Of a DNA stretch of 37,638 nucleotides, positions 24,756-33,955 are shown piece after piece (within the stretch, counting starts at the first letter, position 1; every line of letters starts with the position of its first letter). Where the stretch lies: NCBI GenBank assembly GCA_018830945.1, contig JAHJRD010000056.1:1-37638 (forward strand), in the 5' to 3' direction. The stretch comes from Nanobdellota archaeon. GTDB lineage: Archaea; Nanobdellota; Nanobdellia; SCGC-AAA011-G17; GW2011-AR17. The notes below the pieces were generated by a model, which worked only from the letters and a program-made list of their open reading frames with translations, was not told the DNA's origin and did no database searches. Both the position numbers and the translations under genes were made by a program.

Positions 24756-27700
24756 AGTTTCTTCTCTTTTCCCTGCTTCAACGACACTTTCGCAAGAACC
24801 ATCTGGTGCATTCTCTTCAGAAACTCCGCCTTGTCTTCCATTTTCATGATGTCTGAATAGCCCTGCGCAACCAGGTTAAAAGCAAAAGGCGAAGGCACAT
24901 CTGTCTGCACTTCACGAACTTTTATTTTCTCTTCCTCAACTGCTTTTAAAATCAGTTCAGCGCTTGCAATATCCATCTGGTCCTCAAGCACTTCTCTCCG
25001 CGCTTCTTTTAAAATTACAAAATCCTCTGAAATCCTGCGAACAGCAGCCAACAATATCATTGAAGCTGTCTGCTGCCTTCCAACATGCTTCCTGTGCCCT
25101 TTATACTCGCGCAAAATCATCATTGCCCTTCCTGCGCAGTGCCTGAACTTCCTTTTCAATGCCTCTGACTGCTCAATCGCATACTTTGCAACCTTGCGAA
25201 TCTCATTTGATTTTAACAATTTAAACGCCTTCATTGCATCAAAACCCTTTGAAGAAGACAATACAAACCCATTGTCGCTTATCCTAATGTCAACATCAAT
25301 ATGATATAATCTCCGCACTGCATACGCAACCACCCTTGAAAGCACATCATTAACGCGCCTCCCATACAATGTATGAAACACATCAAACCTGTTATTGCCG
25401 TCCTTGTAATGCTCAACAAGAATCTCTGTTTTATGCGGAATGCCCACATACCTGTGCTGCTCATTCAGGTAATTGTAAATAGCCCAGGCTGTTATATCTC
25501 CCACATAAAGGTTTGACTTGATAAAATCAACTATATTCTCTTTTTTATCCTTTCTTTTCAGCCTATCACTTACATTCTTCCTGAACTTTTGTATGCCCAT
25601 TGCCAAATCAAATGATAATGGCAATGACTCAGAGAACCAGGAAGGTATTGTCGGCTTTTGTCCTGAAGCAGACATTACCTGCGCAACAGTGCCCCGAGCA
25701 AACTTGAACTGGTAAACATTGCCGCCTAAAACAAACCTGTCCCCTGGCTTTAGTTTCTCAAGAAACCCCTCGTCAATTGTTCCAATCCTCTGGTTTCCAA
25801 TCTTGACAGTAACGCCTGATGAATCAGGAATTGTCCCAATGTTTGTCATGTAAATAACCCTTGTTGCCTTTCCTTTTCTTCCAATCATTCCTGTTTCCCT
25901 ATCATACCATATCTTTGCATAAACATGCCTGTCTTCCAAAGCAGCATACTCTCCAGCCAGATAAGAAAGAATCTCATCATAATCCTTCCATTCCAATGAT
26001 TGGTAGCAGTAGCTTTTCTTAATCATCTCATAAAGCTCTTTAACATTCCACTGGCTTTCCAATGCAATCCCAATTATCTGCTGGCCAAGCACATCACCGC
26101 AGTTTGTTGGTATTGAAACCCTGTCAATCTTTTTTTCCTTTGCATACTTCAGCAAGACAGAGCATTCAATCAAGTCATCCCTGTCCATTACTATTAATCT
26201 TCCATTCACTGTCTCGTGCATTTTGTGGCCTGCGCGGCCCGCCCTCTGAAGAAACCTTGCAACTGACTTCGGGCTTCCCAGGCATAGCACTAAATCAATA
26301 TAACCAATGTCAATGCCTAATTCCAATGATGTTGAAGAGACAACTGCTTTCAGCTTTCCTTCCCTTAATGAATCCTCTATCTGAAACCTGTGCTCTCTTG
26401 ACAATGAGCCGTGGTGCGCTCCAATCAGGCTTGCCACTGTCTTTGGAGGGCCTTCATGAATTTCATAGTAATTTCCCGGAAACTTTGCCTTCAAATGATG
26501 CACAACCCTTTCTGTGCCGCTTCTTGTGTTTGTGAATATCAGGGAAGTTTTGTGCGCTTGTATAAACGCGTCAATCATCTTGTATAAGTTGTTGTTTAAA
26601 GTGTCATAGCTTGTGTTGATTAAGTCATCTGCAGGAGAAAGAACATCCAGGTTTAATTTCTTTACAAACTGCACATCAATAAGCTTGCAATTCCTTCCAA
26701 TGCCGACTAAATACTTTGCAATCTCTTCCAAAGGGGCGATTGTTGCTGACAAGCCAACTCTTGCCATGCTTATGGAAAGCAGATTTAATCTTTCCATTGA
26801 AATTGACAAATGAACCCCCCTCTTATTCTCAGCCAGCGCATGCACTTCATCAATAATGCACCAGTCAATATTTCTCATGCATTCCTTGAATTTTATTGTT
26901 GAAAGGAGAATAGCTAAAGATTCAGGCGTTGTTATCAGTATATGGGGCGGCTTCTTCAGCATCTTTGCCTTTTCAGCCTGTGTTGTGTCAGATGTCCTTA
27001 CTCCAACTCTAATGCCTAAATCCTTTCCAGCCAGTTTTTCCATTTCTTTCAATGGCTCTAGCAGGTTTCTTTCAATGTCTCTTGATAATGCCCTTAAGGG
27101 GCTGATGTAAATGCAATATACTTTGTCCTGCAATATTCCTTTTTGGGCAGAGTCCACTAATTCATTAAGGACTGATAAAAAGGCAGTAAGTGTATTATGC
27201 AATATAATCCCCCCAAAGCCCCCCACAAAATTATGTATATTCGGCACTGTCAAATCAAAAACATTCCCTTCATAATCAAAAGAGGTTATGCTTTTTACCT
27301 TGAGCCATAGAATTGGAAGGCTAAGCAACTCATCTACCTCTTTAAGAAGCGGCTCTGAAGGCCATTTGTGCTTTAGTTTATTAGCAAGATTAGAGAGAGC
27401 AGTATAAGTGATAAATCCCGTTCGCCTGACAACTTCGTATATTTGCCCAATATCTTTCCTGAAATGCTCATCGTTTTTGTAATGCCTTGATAAAGCCCTT
27501 ATCTTTTTGTAATCAAAAGTAAACTTATTGACATAATTACCTGAAGGTTTAGATTTAATATGATTAATAATACGGCTCTTATGCCTGTGCTCTATGCCAA
27601 TAACATCAATAAACCCATTTAGGTTTGATACCTGCCTTATTGTCAGTGTATAATACTCTCTTTTTATTTTCTCTGCTGTGTTTGTTGCGCAGCCCATTTC

Positions 27701-29062
27701 TTTCCCAATTGAGCTGAAAATGCCGTTTGAAAGCAACAAATAGTTTATTACTTCTATCTTCTGCTTGTTCGCCTGAGAAATCTTAATCCCAGTATTTGTA
27801 AATGTTGCCTCAAGAGCGAAAAAAACATTCAAAAAATTGTTCTTAATCTCCCTTTTGCAATTCAATAGCCATTGCGGAAATTCTACATACCTGCCCCTTC
27901 CCCGATTAAATGAAAATAATTCGTTTAAGAAATAGCAAAATAAAGTGGAATAAACAACATAATCCCTCTCATTCTTTTTTACAAAGGATATATTGAAATA
28001 TTCTTTAGACATTTGCAGAAATTCATTTAAAAGCCCCATCTGGCTTTTTTGCGAAACTGCCAAATATGTACCCTTTTCATAATCTCCTATTAATCCCTCT
28101 GCCAAAACAAATGCAAGCCATCTCGCCAGCTTAATATCCAAAATCTTAGGGTAAGTGAAGGAGAAAGAATGCGTGCCGTATGTTTTGTATATGACCCTAT
28201 TTTTTTCAAAGCTTAACCCGGATAGTTTATCGTTCAAAAGCAATTCAAAAGCAGCCTTTCCATACTTAGTCTTGCAATGGACGATACGATAAATTTGGGA
28301 AAGCGATAATCCTGTTTCCTTCATAACTGCGCTGTAAGAAAGCCCTGCTAAAAGCAGCAGCTCTTTTGTTTCTTTAGGATTGATGCCGGAAAAATGCTTA
28401 AATCTCTTGGTTTTTTCCTTTAGGCGCAGAAAGTCATTGTAAGTCAAGCATATTTCTGCTTTTGCTTTAACAGAAGATATTGCTTTCTCCCATTCTAATT
28501 GTATCTCCTGTTCAGGAAGAATTATTTTCTTTGGGGCTGCGATCTTATCTCCCGCCATTAAGTCCTTTGCCTTTACCCAACCCTTGCCTTCAACCAGCAG
28601 GGGATGCTCCCTTGAAATCTTAACTTCCCTGCCATACTCTGTTTTTATCTTTAGAAGCTTATCTCTTGTTTTTTCAGAATAAACAAGCGCTTTTGCCTGC
28701 TTTATAGTATTGGCTTCATCAAAAGAAAATGAGCTTAAACCGGAAACTTCAAATAATTCGCCTGTTTTATCCACCTTTTTAAGTAATTTTCCCGCTTTTG
28801 CTTTTTCTATCAGCTCATGCCCGCTTACAAGCTTTGCAATGCCGTTTTCTGTAATAAGCACTGTTTCATCGGGAGTAAGGCATTTTGTAGAGCCTGTTGG
28901 AGCCGAGATTAGTATGTTGCTCCTTGAATGCACTTCCATGACGCCAAACAGCTGAGGAAGGCTGAATTCCTTGAATCTCGTAAAGAACCACTTCTGAACA
29001 AGAGGATTAAGCACATTCCTCAGTTCAGCTTCAGTGTTCGGCTTGTCTTTAATAGTTATCAT
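24752..29062 (-). CDS. lhr: Lhr-family DEAD/DEAH helicase interrupted in frame by an intein
   Basis: Extein halves 'ILISAPTGSTK' and 'TLTAFLSVLNEL', 'WCIIDEVHALAENKRGVHLSISMERL', 'VGLSATIAPLEEIAKYL', 'LELGIDIGYIDLVLCLGSPKSVARFLQRAGRAGH'. Confidence 0.93.
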   Translation of the reverse strand: MITIKDKPNTEAELRNVLNPLVQKWFFTRFKEFSLPQLFGVMEVHSRSNILISAPTGSTKCLTPDETVLITENGIAKLVSGHELIEKAKAGKLLKKVDKTGELFEVSGLSSFSFDEANTIKQAKALVYSEKTRDKLLKIKTEYGREVKISREHPLLVEGKGWVKAKDLMAGDKIAAPKKIILPEQEIQLEWEKAISSVKAKAEICLTYNDFLRLKEKTKRFKHFSGINPKETKELLLLAGLSYSAVMKETGLSLSQIYRIVHCKTKYGKAAFELLLNDKLSGLSFEKNRVIYKTYGTHSFSFTYPKILDIKLARWLAFVLAEGLIGDYEKGTYLAVSQKSQMGLLNEFLQMSKEYFNISFVKKNERDYVVYSTLFCYFLNELFSFNRGRGRYVEFPQWLLNCKREIKNNFLNVFFALEATFTNTGIKISQANKQKIEVINYLLLSNGIFSSIGKEMGCATNTAEKIKREYYTLTIRQVSNLNGFIDVIGIEHRHKSRIINHIKSKPSGNYVNKFTFDYKKIRALSRHYKNDEHFRKDIGQIYEVVRRTGFITYTALSNLANKLKHKWPSEPLLKEVDELLSLPILWLKVKSITSFDYEGNVFDLTVPNIHNFVGGFGGIILHNTLTAFLSVLNELVDSAQKGILQDKVYCIYISPLRALSRDIERNLLEPLKEMEKLAGKDLGIRVGVRTSDTTQAEKAKMLKKPPHILITTPESLAILLSTIKFKECMRNIDWCIIDEVHALAENKRGVHLSISMERLNLLSISMARVGLSATIAPLEEIAKYLVGIGRNCKLIDVQFVKKLNLDVLSPADDLINTSYDTLNNNLYKMIDAFIQAHKTSLIFTNTRSGTERVVHHLKAKFPGNYYEIHEGPPKTVASLIGAHHGSLSREHRFQIEDSLREGKLKAVVSSTSLELGIDIGYIDLVLCLGSPKSVARFLQRAGRAGHKMHETVNGRLIVMDRDDLIECSVLLKYAKEKKIDRVSIPTNCGDVLGQQIIGIALESQWNVKELYEMIKKSYCYQSLEWKDYDEILSYLAGEYAALEDRHVYAKIWYDRETGMIGRKGKATRVIYMTNIGTIPDSSGVTVKIGNQRIGTIDEGFLEKLKPGDRFVLGGNVYQFKFARGTVAQVMSASGQKPTIPSWFSESLPLSFDLAMGIQKFRKNVSDRLKRKDKKENIVDFIKSNLYVGDITAWAIYNYLNEQHRYVGIPHKTEILVEHYKDGNNRFDVFHTLYGRRVNDVLSRVVAYAVRRLYHIDVDIRISDNGFVLSSSKGFDAMKAFKLLKSNEIRKVAKYAIEQSEALKRKFRHCAGRAMMILREYKGHRKHVGRQQTASMILLAAVRRISEDFVILKEARREVLEDQMDIASAELILKAVEEEKIKVREVQTDVPSPFAFNLVAQGYSDIMKMEDKAEFLKRMHQMVLAKVSLKQGKEKKL
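27194..28882 (-). mobile_element. Intein in lhr (563 aa) with LAGLIDADG-like homing endonuclease region
   Basis: Starts Cys61 'CLTPDETVLITENG', block B 'REVKISREHPLLVEGKGWVKAKDLMAGDKI', DOD-like 'LAFVLAEGLIGD', ends 'VFDLTVPNIHNFVGGFGGIILHN' followed by Thr. Splice restores APTGSTK^TLTAF. Confidence 0.92.
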
Positions 29063-29237
29063 CTGCTGTTTTGCTTGGAAAGAGGTTTATAAAGCTGATG
29101 GAAAAGAAGAAAGCCAAGAAAGGCAGGGCTCTTTCATTCCGCTGCGCTTCATTCTGAGGTCCACTTCGCTGATGCTCACAGACCCAGCCGTGAATTCAAT
29201 GGTGTGAAGCAATTAAAGAATATTTCCACTCAAAGAA

Positions 29238-29858
29238 TCAGAGGTATATTCTTCTTTTAGGAGGAGGATTAATCAGGATATTTTCAATCACAACCGCCAA
29301 GAAATCAATTAATTCTGGTTTGTAGAGCATAGATTTAGTAGTCGGATGCTGTAAAGTTGAAGCAAGTATATAGCGAGAGTCATATTCTGACCTTTGGACA
29401 ATAAATTCTGAAAGTTGGGGCTGTATCGCTCCTGTTATAGATTTTTCAAATCTTGTATGAGGCAATGCAGCCAAATTTCCGTCGCTTAAGGCAAGAAGAA
29501 TGGAATTATTAAAAAATCGGCTCACTGCTATTTCGTTCCTTACAATCTGACAGAGACCCTTATCTTCTTGTGAGGAAGGCAAATCAAGCGCGAGAATATC
29601 AGCTCGGCACCTTTCTGTGAGATAATAACCATCATTTTCTCCCTGCGCTAGAATCCAATCATGCCCATTAATGGTGCAAATTGTTGCAGAGTTATATATC
29701 ATACATCCATACCTGTCGGGATAATCTTCCGCAACAACTGGCGAAGGCGGGTGTTCTGGAAAATCGATCTTTTCATGCGGGAGCTTGCTAATAAGTTGGG
29801 CTAATGCTCTGTTTAAAATCTGCTCAGCTTTCAATCCTGTTTGGCTCTTTTTAGTCAT
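29238..29858 (-). CDS. Hypothetical protein
   Basis: 206-aa ORF, divergent from the AAA ATPase; no recognised motif. Confidence 0.6.
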   Translation of the reverse strand: MTKKSQTGLKAEQILNRALAQLISKLPHEKIDFPEHPPSPVVAEDYPDRYGCMIYNSATICTINGHDWILAQGENDGYYLTERCRADILALDLPSSQEDKGLCQIVRNEIAVSRFFNNSILLALSDGNLAALPHTRFEKSITGAIQPQLSEFIVQRSEYDSRYILASTLQHPTTKSMLYKPELIDFLAVVIENILINPPPKRRIYL

Positions 29859-29882
29859 TTCACTGAATAAATGCAGGTGCGT

Positions 29883-29927
29883 TTATAATGCTTTTGGCGA
29901 ACTTCCCGCACCATTGCCTTCCAGCAT
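29883..29927 (-). CDS. Putative 14-aa mini-ORF (MLEGNGAGSSPKAL) upstream of the 206-aa gene
   Basis: Its 5' sequence and promoter side mirror the start of the divergent AAA ATPase gene; it ends 24 nt before the ATG at 29858. Confidence 0.3.
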   Translation of the reverse strand: MLEGNGAGSSPKAL

Positions 29928-29990
29928 ACTATAGAAATATTTATATACTATAACAAATCCATAATAGTATGAAAAATGGCAATGGTGCGG
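29906..29990. repeat. Imperfect inverted repeat (arms 29906-29932 and 29964-29990) spanning the bidirectional promoter and the ATPase start codon
   Basis: CCGCACCATTGCC-TTCCAG-CATACTAT versus the reverse-complemented right arm CCGCACCATTGCC-ATTTTT-CATACTAT. Confidence 0.75.
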
Positions 29991-31165
29991 CAATACCGCC
30001 AAACCCGTTTAATCCAGGCACGCCGGTTGACCCTAATGACTTTGTAGGAAGGGTGCAGGAGCTGGAAAGCTTTCGCCAAAAATTAAGGCAGACTGCAAGC
30101 GGCTCACTTGCAAACATGGCTGTTGCAGGGGGTTATGGCGTTGGAAAAACATCTTTTTTGCATAAATGCAAGGCTATTGCAGCTGAGCAGAACAGCCTTA
30201 CCATATATTTCTCTTTAAATGAAGTGGGAGAATTAACCCGCGAAACCCTTGCAAGAGCGCTTATACAAAGAGCGCAGGAAAAAGTAAGGGAGGAAGTAAT
30301 TCTCCAGCGCGTTTCAGATAAGGTGCTTAATGCTCTTAAGCGGATAAAAATTAAAATCAAGGATGTTGAAATAAGCCTATCTCCGGAAACTGACGAGGCA
30401 TTTCCTAATCTTCATTCAGCGCTTTCAGCAATGTGGCAGATTCTTAAGGAATACAAGTCTTCTATAGTATTCCTGATAGATGAGGCAAGAATCTTAGAAA
30501 AAAACAGGGCTGATTTAATATTATATCTCAGGGCTGTTCTTGAACAGCTTCAAATTGGGCATACGCCTGTTATGATTGTGCCTGCGGGAAAATTAACGAT
30601 AACAGGGCCTTCTGGCAGCGGATTCTCGCCGCTTGTAAGGACATTTCCGCCAGTAGTATTGGAAAATTTTACTATCGAGGAGGCAAAAGCATTTGCCAAT
30701 AAAAAATTGAAAAGCGTAGGCATTGCTATAAAAGACGAAATAATTCATAAAATTTACTCTGTCACAGAAGGGCACCCTTTTGTATTGACAGCTTACCTTA
30801 ATTCTGCCTATTCCCGCATTCAAGCAGGAGAAAAAGAATTAAAACAGGCGCATTTTGAGGCTGCAGATGTGGAATTTGTTTCACGCACGCTTGCGCCATT
30901 TTTTGCAAGATTCTATGACCAAGCAGGGAATATAAGCAAACAGATATTAGCGAGGATGGCTTATGCCGACAACTATGAGGCATCGCTCTCGCAATTATCA
31001 GAAGCGCTTGGAAAAGAATACAATGAGCTTTCGCCGCATTTGGCAAAGCTTGTGCAGGATGGGGCTATACTTAGGATAGAGCGCGGCAAATATAAGCTGT
31101 TTCATCATTTGTTAGGCAAATACATAAATGAAAAAAGCAAGCAGCAGAATATTAATTCTTTTTAA
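29969..31165 (+). CDS. AAA family ATPase (ORC/STAND-like P-loop)
   Basis: 'DFVGRVQELESFRQKLRQTASGSLANMAVAGGYGVGKTSFLHKCKAIA', 'SSIVFLIDEARIL', 'VTEGHPFVLTAYL'. Confidence 0.85.
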   Translation: MKNGNGAAIPPNPFNPGTPVDPNDFVGRVQELESFRQKLRQTASGSLANMAVAGGYGVGKTSFLHKCKAIAAEQNSLTIYFSLNEVGELTRETLARALIQRAQEKVREEVILQRVSDKVLNALKRIKIKIKDVEISLSPETDEAFPNLHSALSAMWQILKEYKSSIVFLIDEARILEKNRADLILYLRAVLEQLQIGHTPVMIVPAGKLTITGPSGSGFSPLVRTFPPVVLENFTIEEAKAFANKKLKSVGIAIKDEIIHKIYSVTEGHPFVLTAYLNSAYSRIQAGEKELKQAHFEAADVEFVSRTLAPFFARFYDQAGNISKQILARMAYADNYEASLSQLSEALGKEYNELSPHLAKLVQDGAILRIERGKYKLFHHLLGKYINEKSKQQNINSF

Positions 31166-31186
31166 GCCATATGCGAACAAGGATAA

Positions 31187-31210
31187 AATTGTGCCGAAGG
31201 CCGGCCTTTT
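31187..31210 (+). repeat. Dispersed intergenic element copy 2 (AATTGTGCCGAAGGCCGGCCTTTT)
   Basis: Contains palindrome AAGGCCGGCCTT; matches copies at 12701 and 35250 (reverse). Confidence 0.5.
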
Positions 31211-31265
31211 CAGACGATTTTAAATCACAATAAACTTTATATCCCCTTAAACCTACTATATATGC

Positions 31266-33911
31266 ATGCCTTTTGACATAATTATAGGAAGGGACGCTGA
31301 AGACACAAAGATGTTAGGCAATAAAGGCGTTGTATTAATAGGAAAATCCTATGTAAAGATGGGAAGAAACACTTCTTTGTCAAACCCATTGCATATGGAC
31401 ATTGCAAGGGGCCACGTTATCTATATTGTAGGCAAGAGAGGAAGTGGAAAGTGCCTTACAGGAGATACTTTAATACAATTAGATGATGGTACGCAAATAC
31501 CTATACAGGAATTGAAAAATAATCAAAATAAAATATTTGGCATTAATGACAAGCTGAAAATAGATGCAATGGGAAAAGAAGATTTCTTTGAAAGGGAAGT
31601 TGATTCTATCGTAAAGATGAAAATGAGAAGCGGCAGGGAAATCAAGCTTACGCCCGAACACCCTTTATTAACAATACAAGGATGGATACCTGCAAACCAG
31701 CTTACATTAGGAGACAGGATTGCTGTTCCAAGGAATATCCCTGCATTTGGCAAAGAAGACTTGCCTGAACACGAGGCAAAGCTGATGGCTTATTTGATTG
31801 CAGAAGGCCATACAAAAGGGAGAGTAATATTGTTTAGCAATACCGATGAAAAGCTTGTTTCAGATTTCAAAGATGCCCTAAACAAATTTGATACAAATAT
31901 GGAACTTGTAGAAGACAACCAGGGATGCTACAGGGTAAGATCAAGAGAGCTAAGGCAGGGCGTGCTAAGCTATAATATAAAAAGAGATTTGCTTGGAAGG
32001 TTTGGCAAGGGGACAAGCATAGAGCATAAGAAAAAGAGCATAAGGGTATTTTCTGAAAAAGCAGGCATGCATAACCTCCTTTCTGCGCAGAAGGTTATTC
32101 CGGATATCATCTTCAAGACAAAAAAAGATACCCTTAAAATATTCCTTAACCGCCTTTTTAGCTGCGATGGAAGCATTTACAGGCTTAAGACAGAAAGCTC
32201 ATGGGAAGTTTCATATGCTTCAAGCTCTGAAAAGCTTACAAGGCAGGTTCAAAGCCTTTTGTTAAGGTTTGGAATACTTTCAAAGAAGAGAAACAAAAAA
32301 ATAAAATGCAACGGAAAGCTGTTCAATACATTTGAGCTTGCGATTGACGGTGCCAATGTTCAGAAATTTATAGAAGAAATAGGATTTTTCGGTGAGAAAG
32401 AATCTAAGCAGGAGCAGGCTCTGAAGGAATCAGTTAAAATTACCAGAAACCCCAATGTTGATACAATACCCAAAGAGATATGGGATATATACAGACCAAA
32501 GAATTGGGCTAATGTTGGAACGCAAATGGGTTATTCGTCTGGAAAAGCATTAAGGTCAAGCATTGCATATGCACCTTCAAGGCAGAAATTATTGCAGATA
32601 GCAGAATATGACAATGCAGAGCAGATGAAACTTCTTGCAACATCAGACATATTTTGGGATGAGATTACAAGCCTTGAAGTAATGGAAGGAAAATTTAAAG
32701 TCTATGACATCTGCGTGCCTGAATTTCATAATTTTGTTGCAAATGACATAATTGTCCACAACTCATACACTATGGGCGCAATAGCCGAAGGAGTGATGGA
32801 CCTGCCTGATGAAATAAGAAACAACCTTTCAATGATTATGATGGACACAATGGGCATTTACTGGACAATGAAATACCCCAACCAGAAGGATGAGGATTTA
32901 TTAGAACTGTGGGGATTGGAAGGCAAGGGAATGGATGTGAAAATATACACGCCTGCTGGTTTTTTCGAGCAATACAAAGAGCAGGGAATACCAACTGATG
33001 AGCCTTTCTCCATTAACCCCTCTGACCTGACATCACAGGACTGGATACTGGGCTTTGAGCTTGACAACAGCAACCCGGTAGCAATACTCATAGAAAAGAC
33101 TTTAGGGGACATGGCTGATGAAGGCATTAATGATTACAGCATTGCAGACATAATGGAGAGGGTAAACTCAGACACAAGCTTTTCGCAGGACACAAAGAAT
33201 GAGGCAGTAAACAGGTTCAGGGCAGCTGAAAGATGGGGCTTGTTTAGTGAAAAAGGAATGGACTTGATGGAACTTGTGCAGCCAGGCCAGATTACAATAT
33301 TGGATTTATCTCCTTATGTTGCAACTCCAGGCGGATGGGGTGTTAAGGCTTTGGTTTTAGGGCTTGTAAGCATGAGAGTATTTACGCAAAGAATGATGGC
33401 AAGAAAAGCAGAAGAATTAGAAGCAATCAAAGTAGGGTACAGTTATTTTCAGGCTGCTGAGGAATTAGGAAAGAAAGAGCCTTTGCCTTTGGTTTGGCTG
33501 GTAATAGATGAAGCGCATGAGTTTTTGCCAAAAGAGGGAAAAACAGCTGCGTCTGACGCACTAATCACAATCATGAGGGAAGGAAGGCAGCCAGGTGTTT
33601 GCTTAATCCTTGCTTCACAACAGCCTGGCAAGATTCATTCTGATGTAATGAGCCAGTCAGACATTGTCATAGCGCACAGGTTAACTGCAAAGCCTGATGT
33701 TGATGCATTGGCTTCAATGTCACAGAGCTATCTTGCAAAATCACTCCCAAGGTTATTGGATGAATTGCCGAGAGTGAAGGGCGCTGCAATCATATTAGAT
33801 GATAATTCAGAAAGGTTCTATCCAATGAGAGTAAGGCCGCGTTTAACATGGCACGGAGGGGCTGCTCCATCTGCAGTGAAATACAAGAGAAAGGTTCAGT
33901 TTGAGCTGTAA
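31266..33911 (+). CDS. HerA/DUF87-like hexameric ATPase interrupted in frame by an intein
   Basis: Extein halves 'HVIYIVGKRGSGK' and 'SYTMGAIAEGV', 'LPLVWLVIDEAHEFLPKEGKTAASDALITIMREGRQPGVCLILASQQPGKI'. Confidence 0.92.
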   Translation: MPFDIIIGRDAEDTKMLGNKGVVLIGKSYVKMGRNTSLSNPLHMDIARGHVIYIVGKRGSGKCLTGDTLIQLDDGTQIPIQELKNNQNKIFGINDKLKIDAMGKEDFFEREVDSIVKMKMRSGREIKLTPEHPLLTIQGWIPANQLTLGDRIAVPRNIPAFGKEDLPEHEAKLMAYLIAEGHTKGRVILFSNTDEKLVSDFKDALNKFDTNMELVEDNQGCYRVRSRELRQGVLSYNIKRDLLGRFGKGTSIEHKKKSIRVFSEKAGMHNLLSAQKVIPDIIFKTKKDTLKIFLNRLFSCDGSIYRLKTESSWEVSYASSSEKLTRQVQSLLLRFGILSKKRNKKIKCNGKLFNTFELAIDGANVQKFIEEIGFFGEKESKQEQALKESVKITRNPNVDTIPKEIWDIYRPKNWANVGTQMGYSSGKALRSSIAYAPSRQKLLQIAEYDNAEQMKLLATSDIFWDEITSLEVMEGKFKVYDICVPEFHNFVANDIIVHNSYTMGAIAEGVMDLPDEIRNNLSMIMMDTMGIYWTMKYPNQKDEDLLELWGLEGKGMDVKIYTPAGFFEQYKEQGIPTDEPFSINPSDLTSQDWILGFELDNSNPVAILIEKTLGDMADEGINDYSIADIMERVNSDTSFSQDTKNEAVNRFRAAERWGLFSEKGMDLMELVQPGQITILDLSPYVATPGGWGVKALVLGLVSMRVFTQRMMARKAEELEAIKVGYSYFQAAEELGKKEPLPLVWLVIDEAHEFLPKEGKTAASDALITIMREGRQPGVCLILASQQPGKIHSDVMSQSDIVIAHRLTAKPDVDALASMSQSYLAKSLPRLLDELPRVKGAAIILDDNSERFYPMRVRPRLTWHGGAAPSAVKYKRKVQFEL
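31452..32762 (+). mobile_element. Intein in the HerA-like ATPase (437 aa) with LAGLIDADG homing endonuclease region
   Basis: Starts 'CLTGDTLIQLDDGTQIPIQEL', block B 'REIKLTPEHPLLTIQGWIPANQLTLGDRIAVP', DOD motifs 'LMAYLIAEGH' and 'FLNRLFSCDGSI', ends 'VYDICVPEFHNFVANDIIVHN' followed by Ser. Splice restores GKRGSGK^SYTMG. Confidence 0.94.
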
Positions 33912-33955
33912 TTTTTCCCAAAACACTTATAAGCACATGATAATTCTCTCCTCTC

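Noticed and set aside
29100-29220. C/D box sRNA in the lhr upstream spacer ('GCTGATGC', 'TTCTGAGG')
   Set aside because: The boxes do not match RUGAUGA/CUGA consensus in correct order and spacing.
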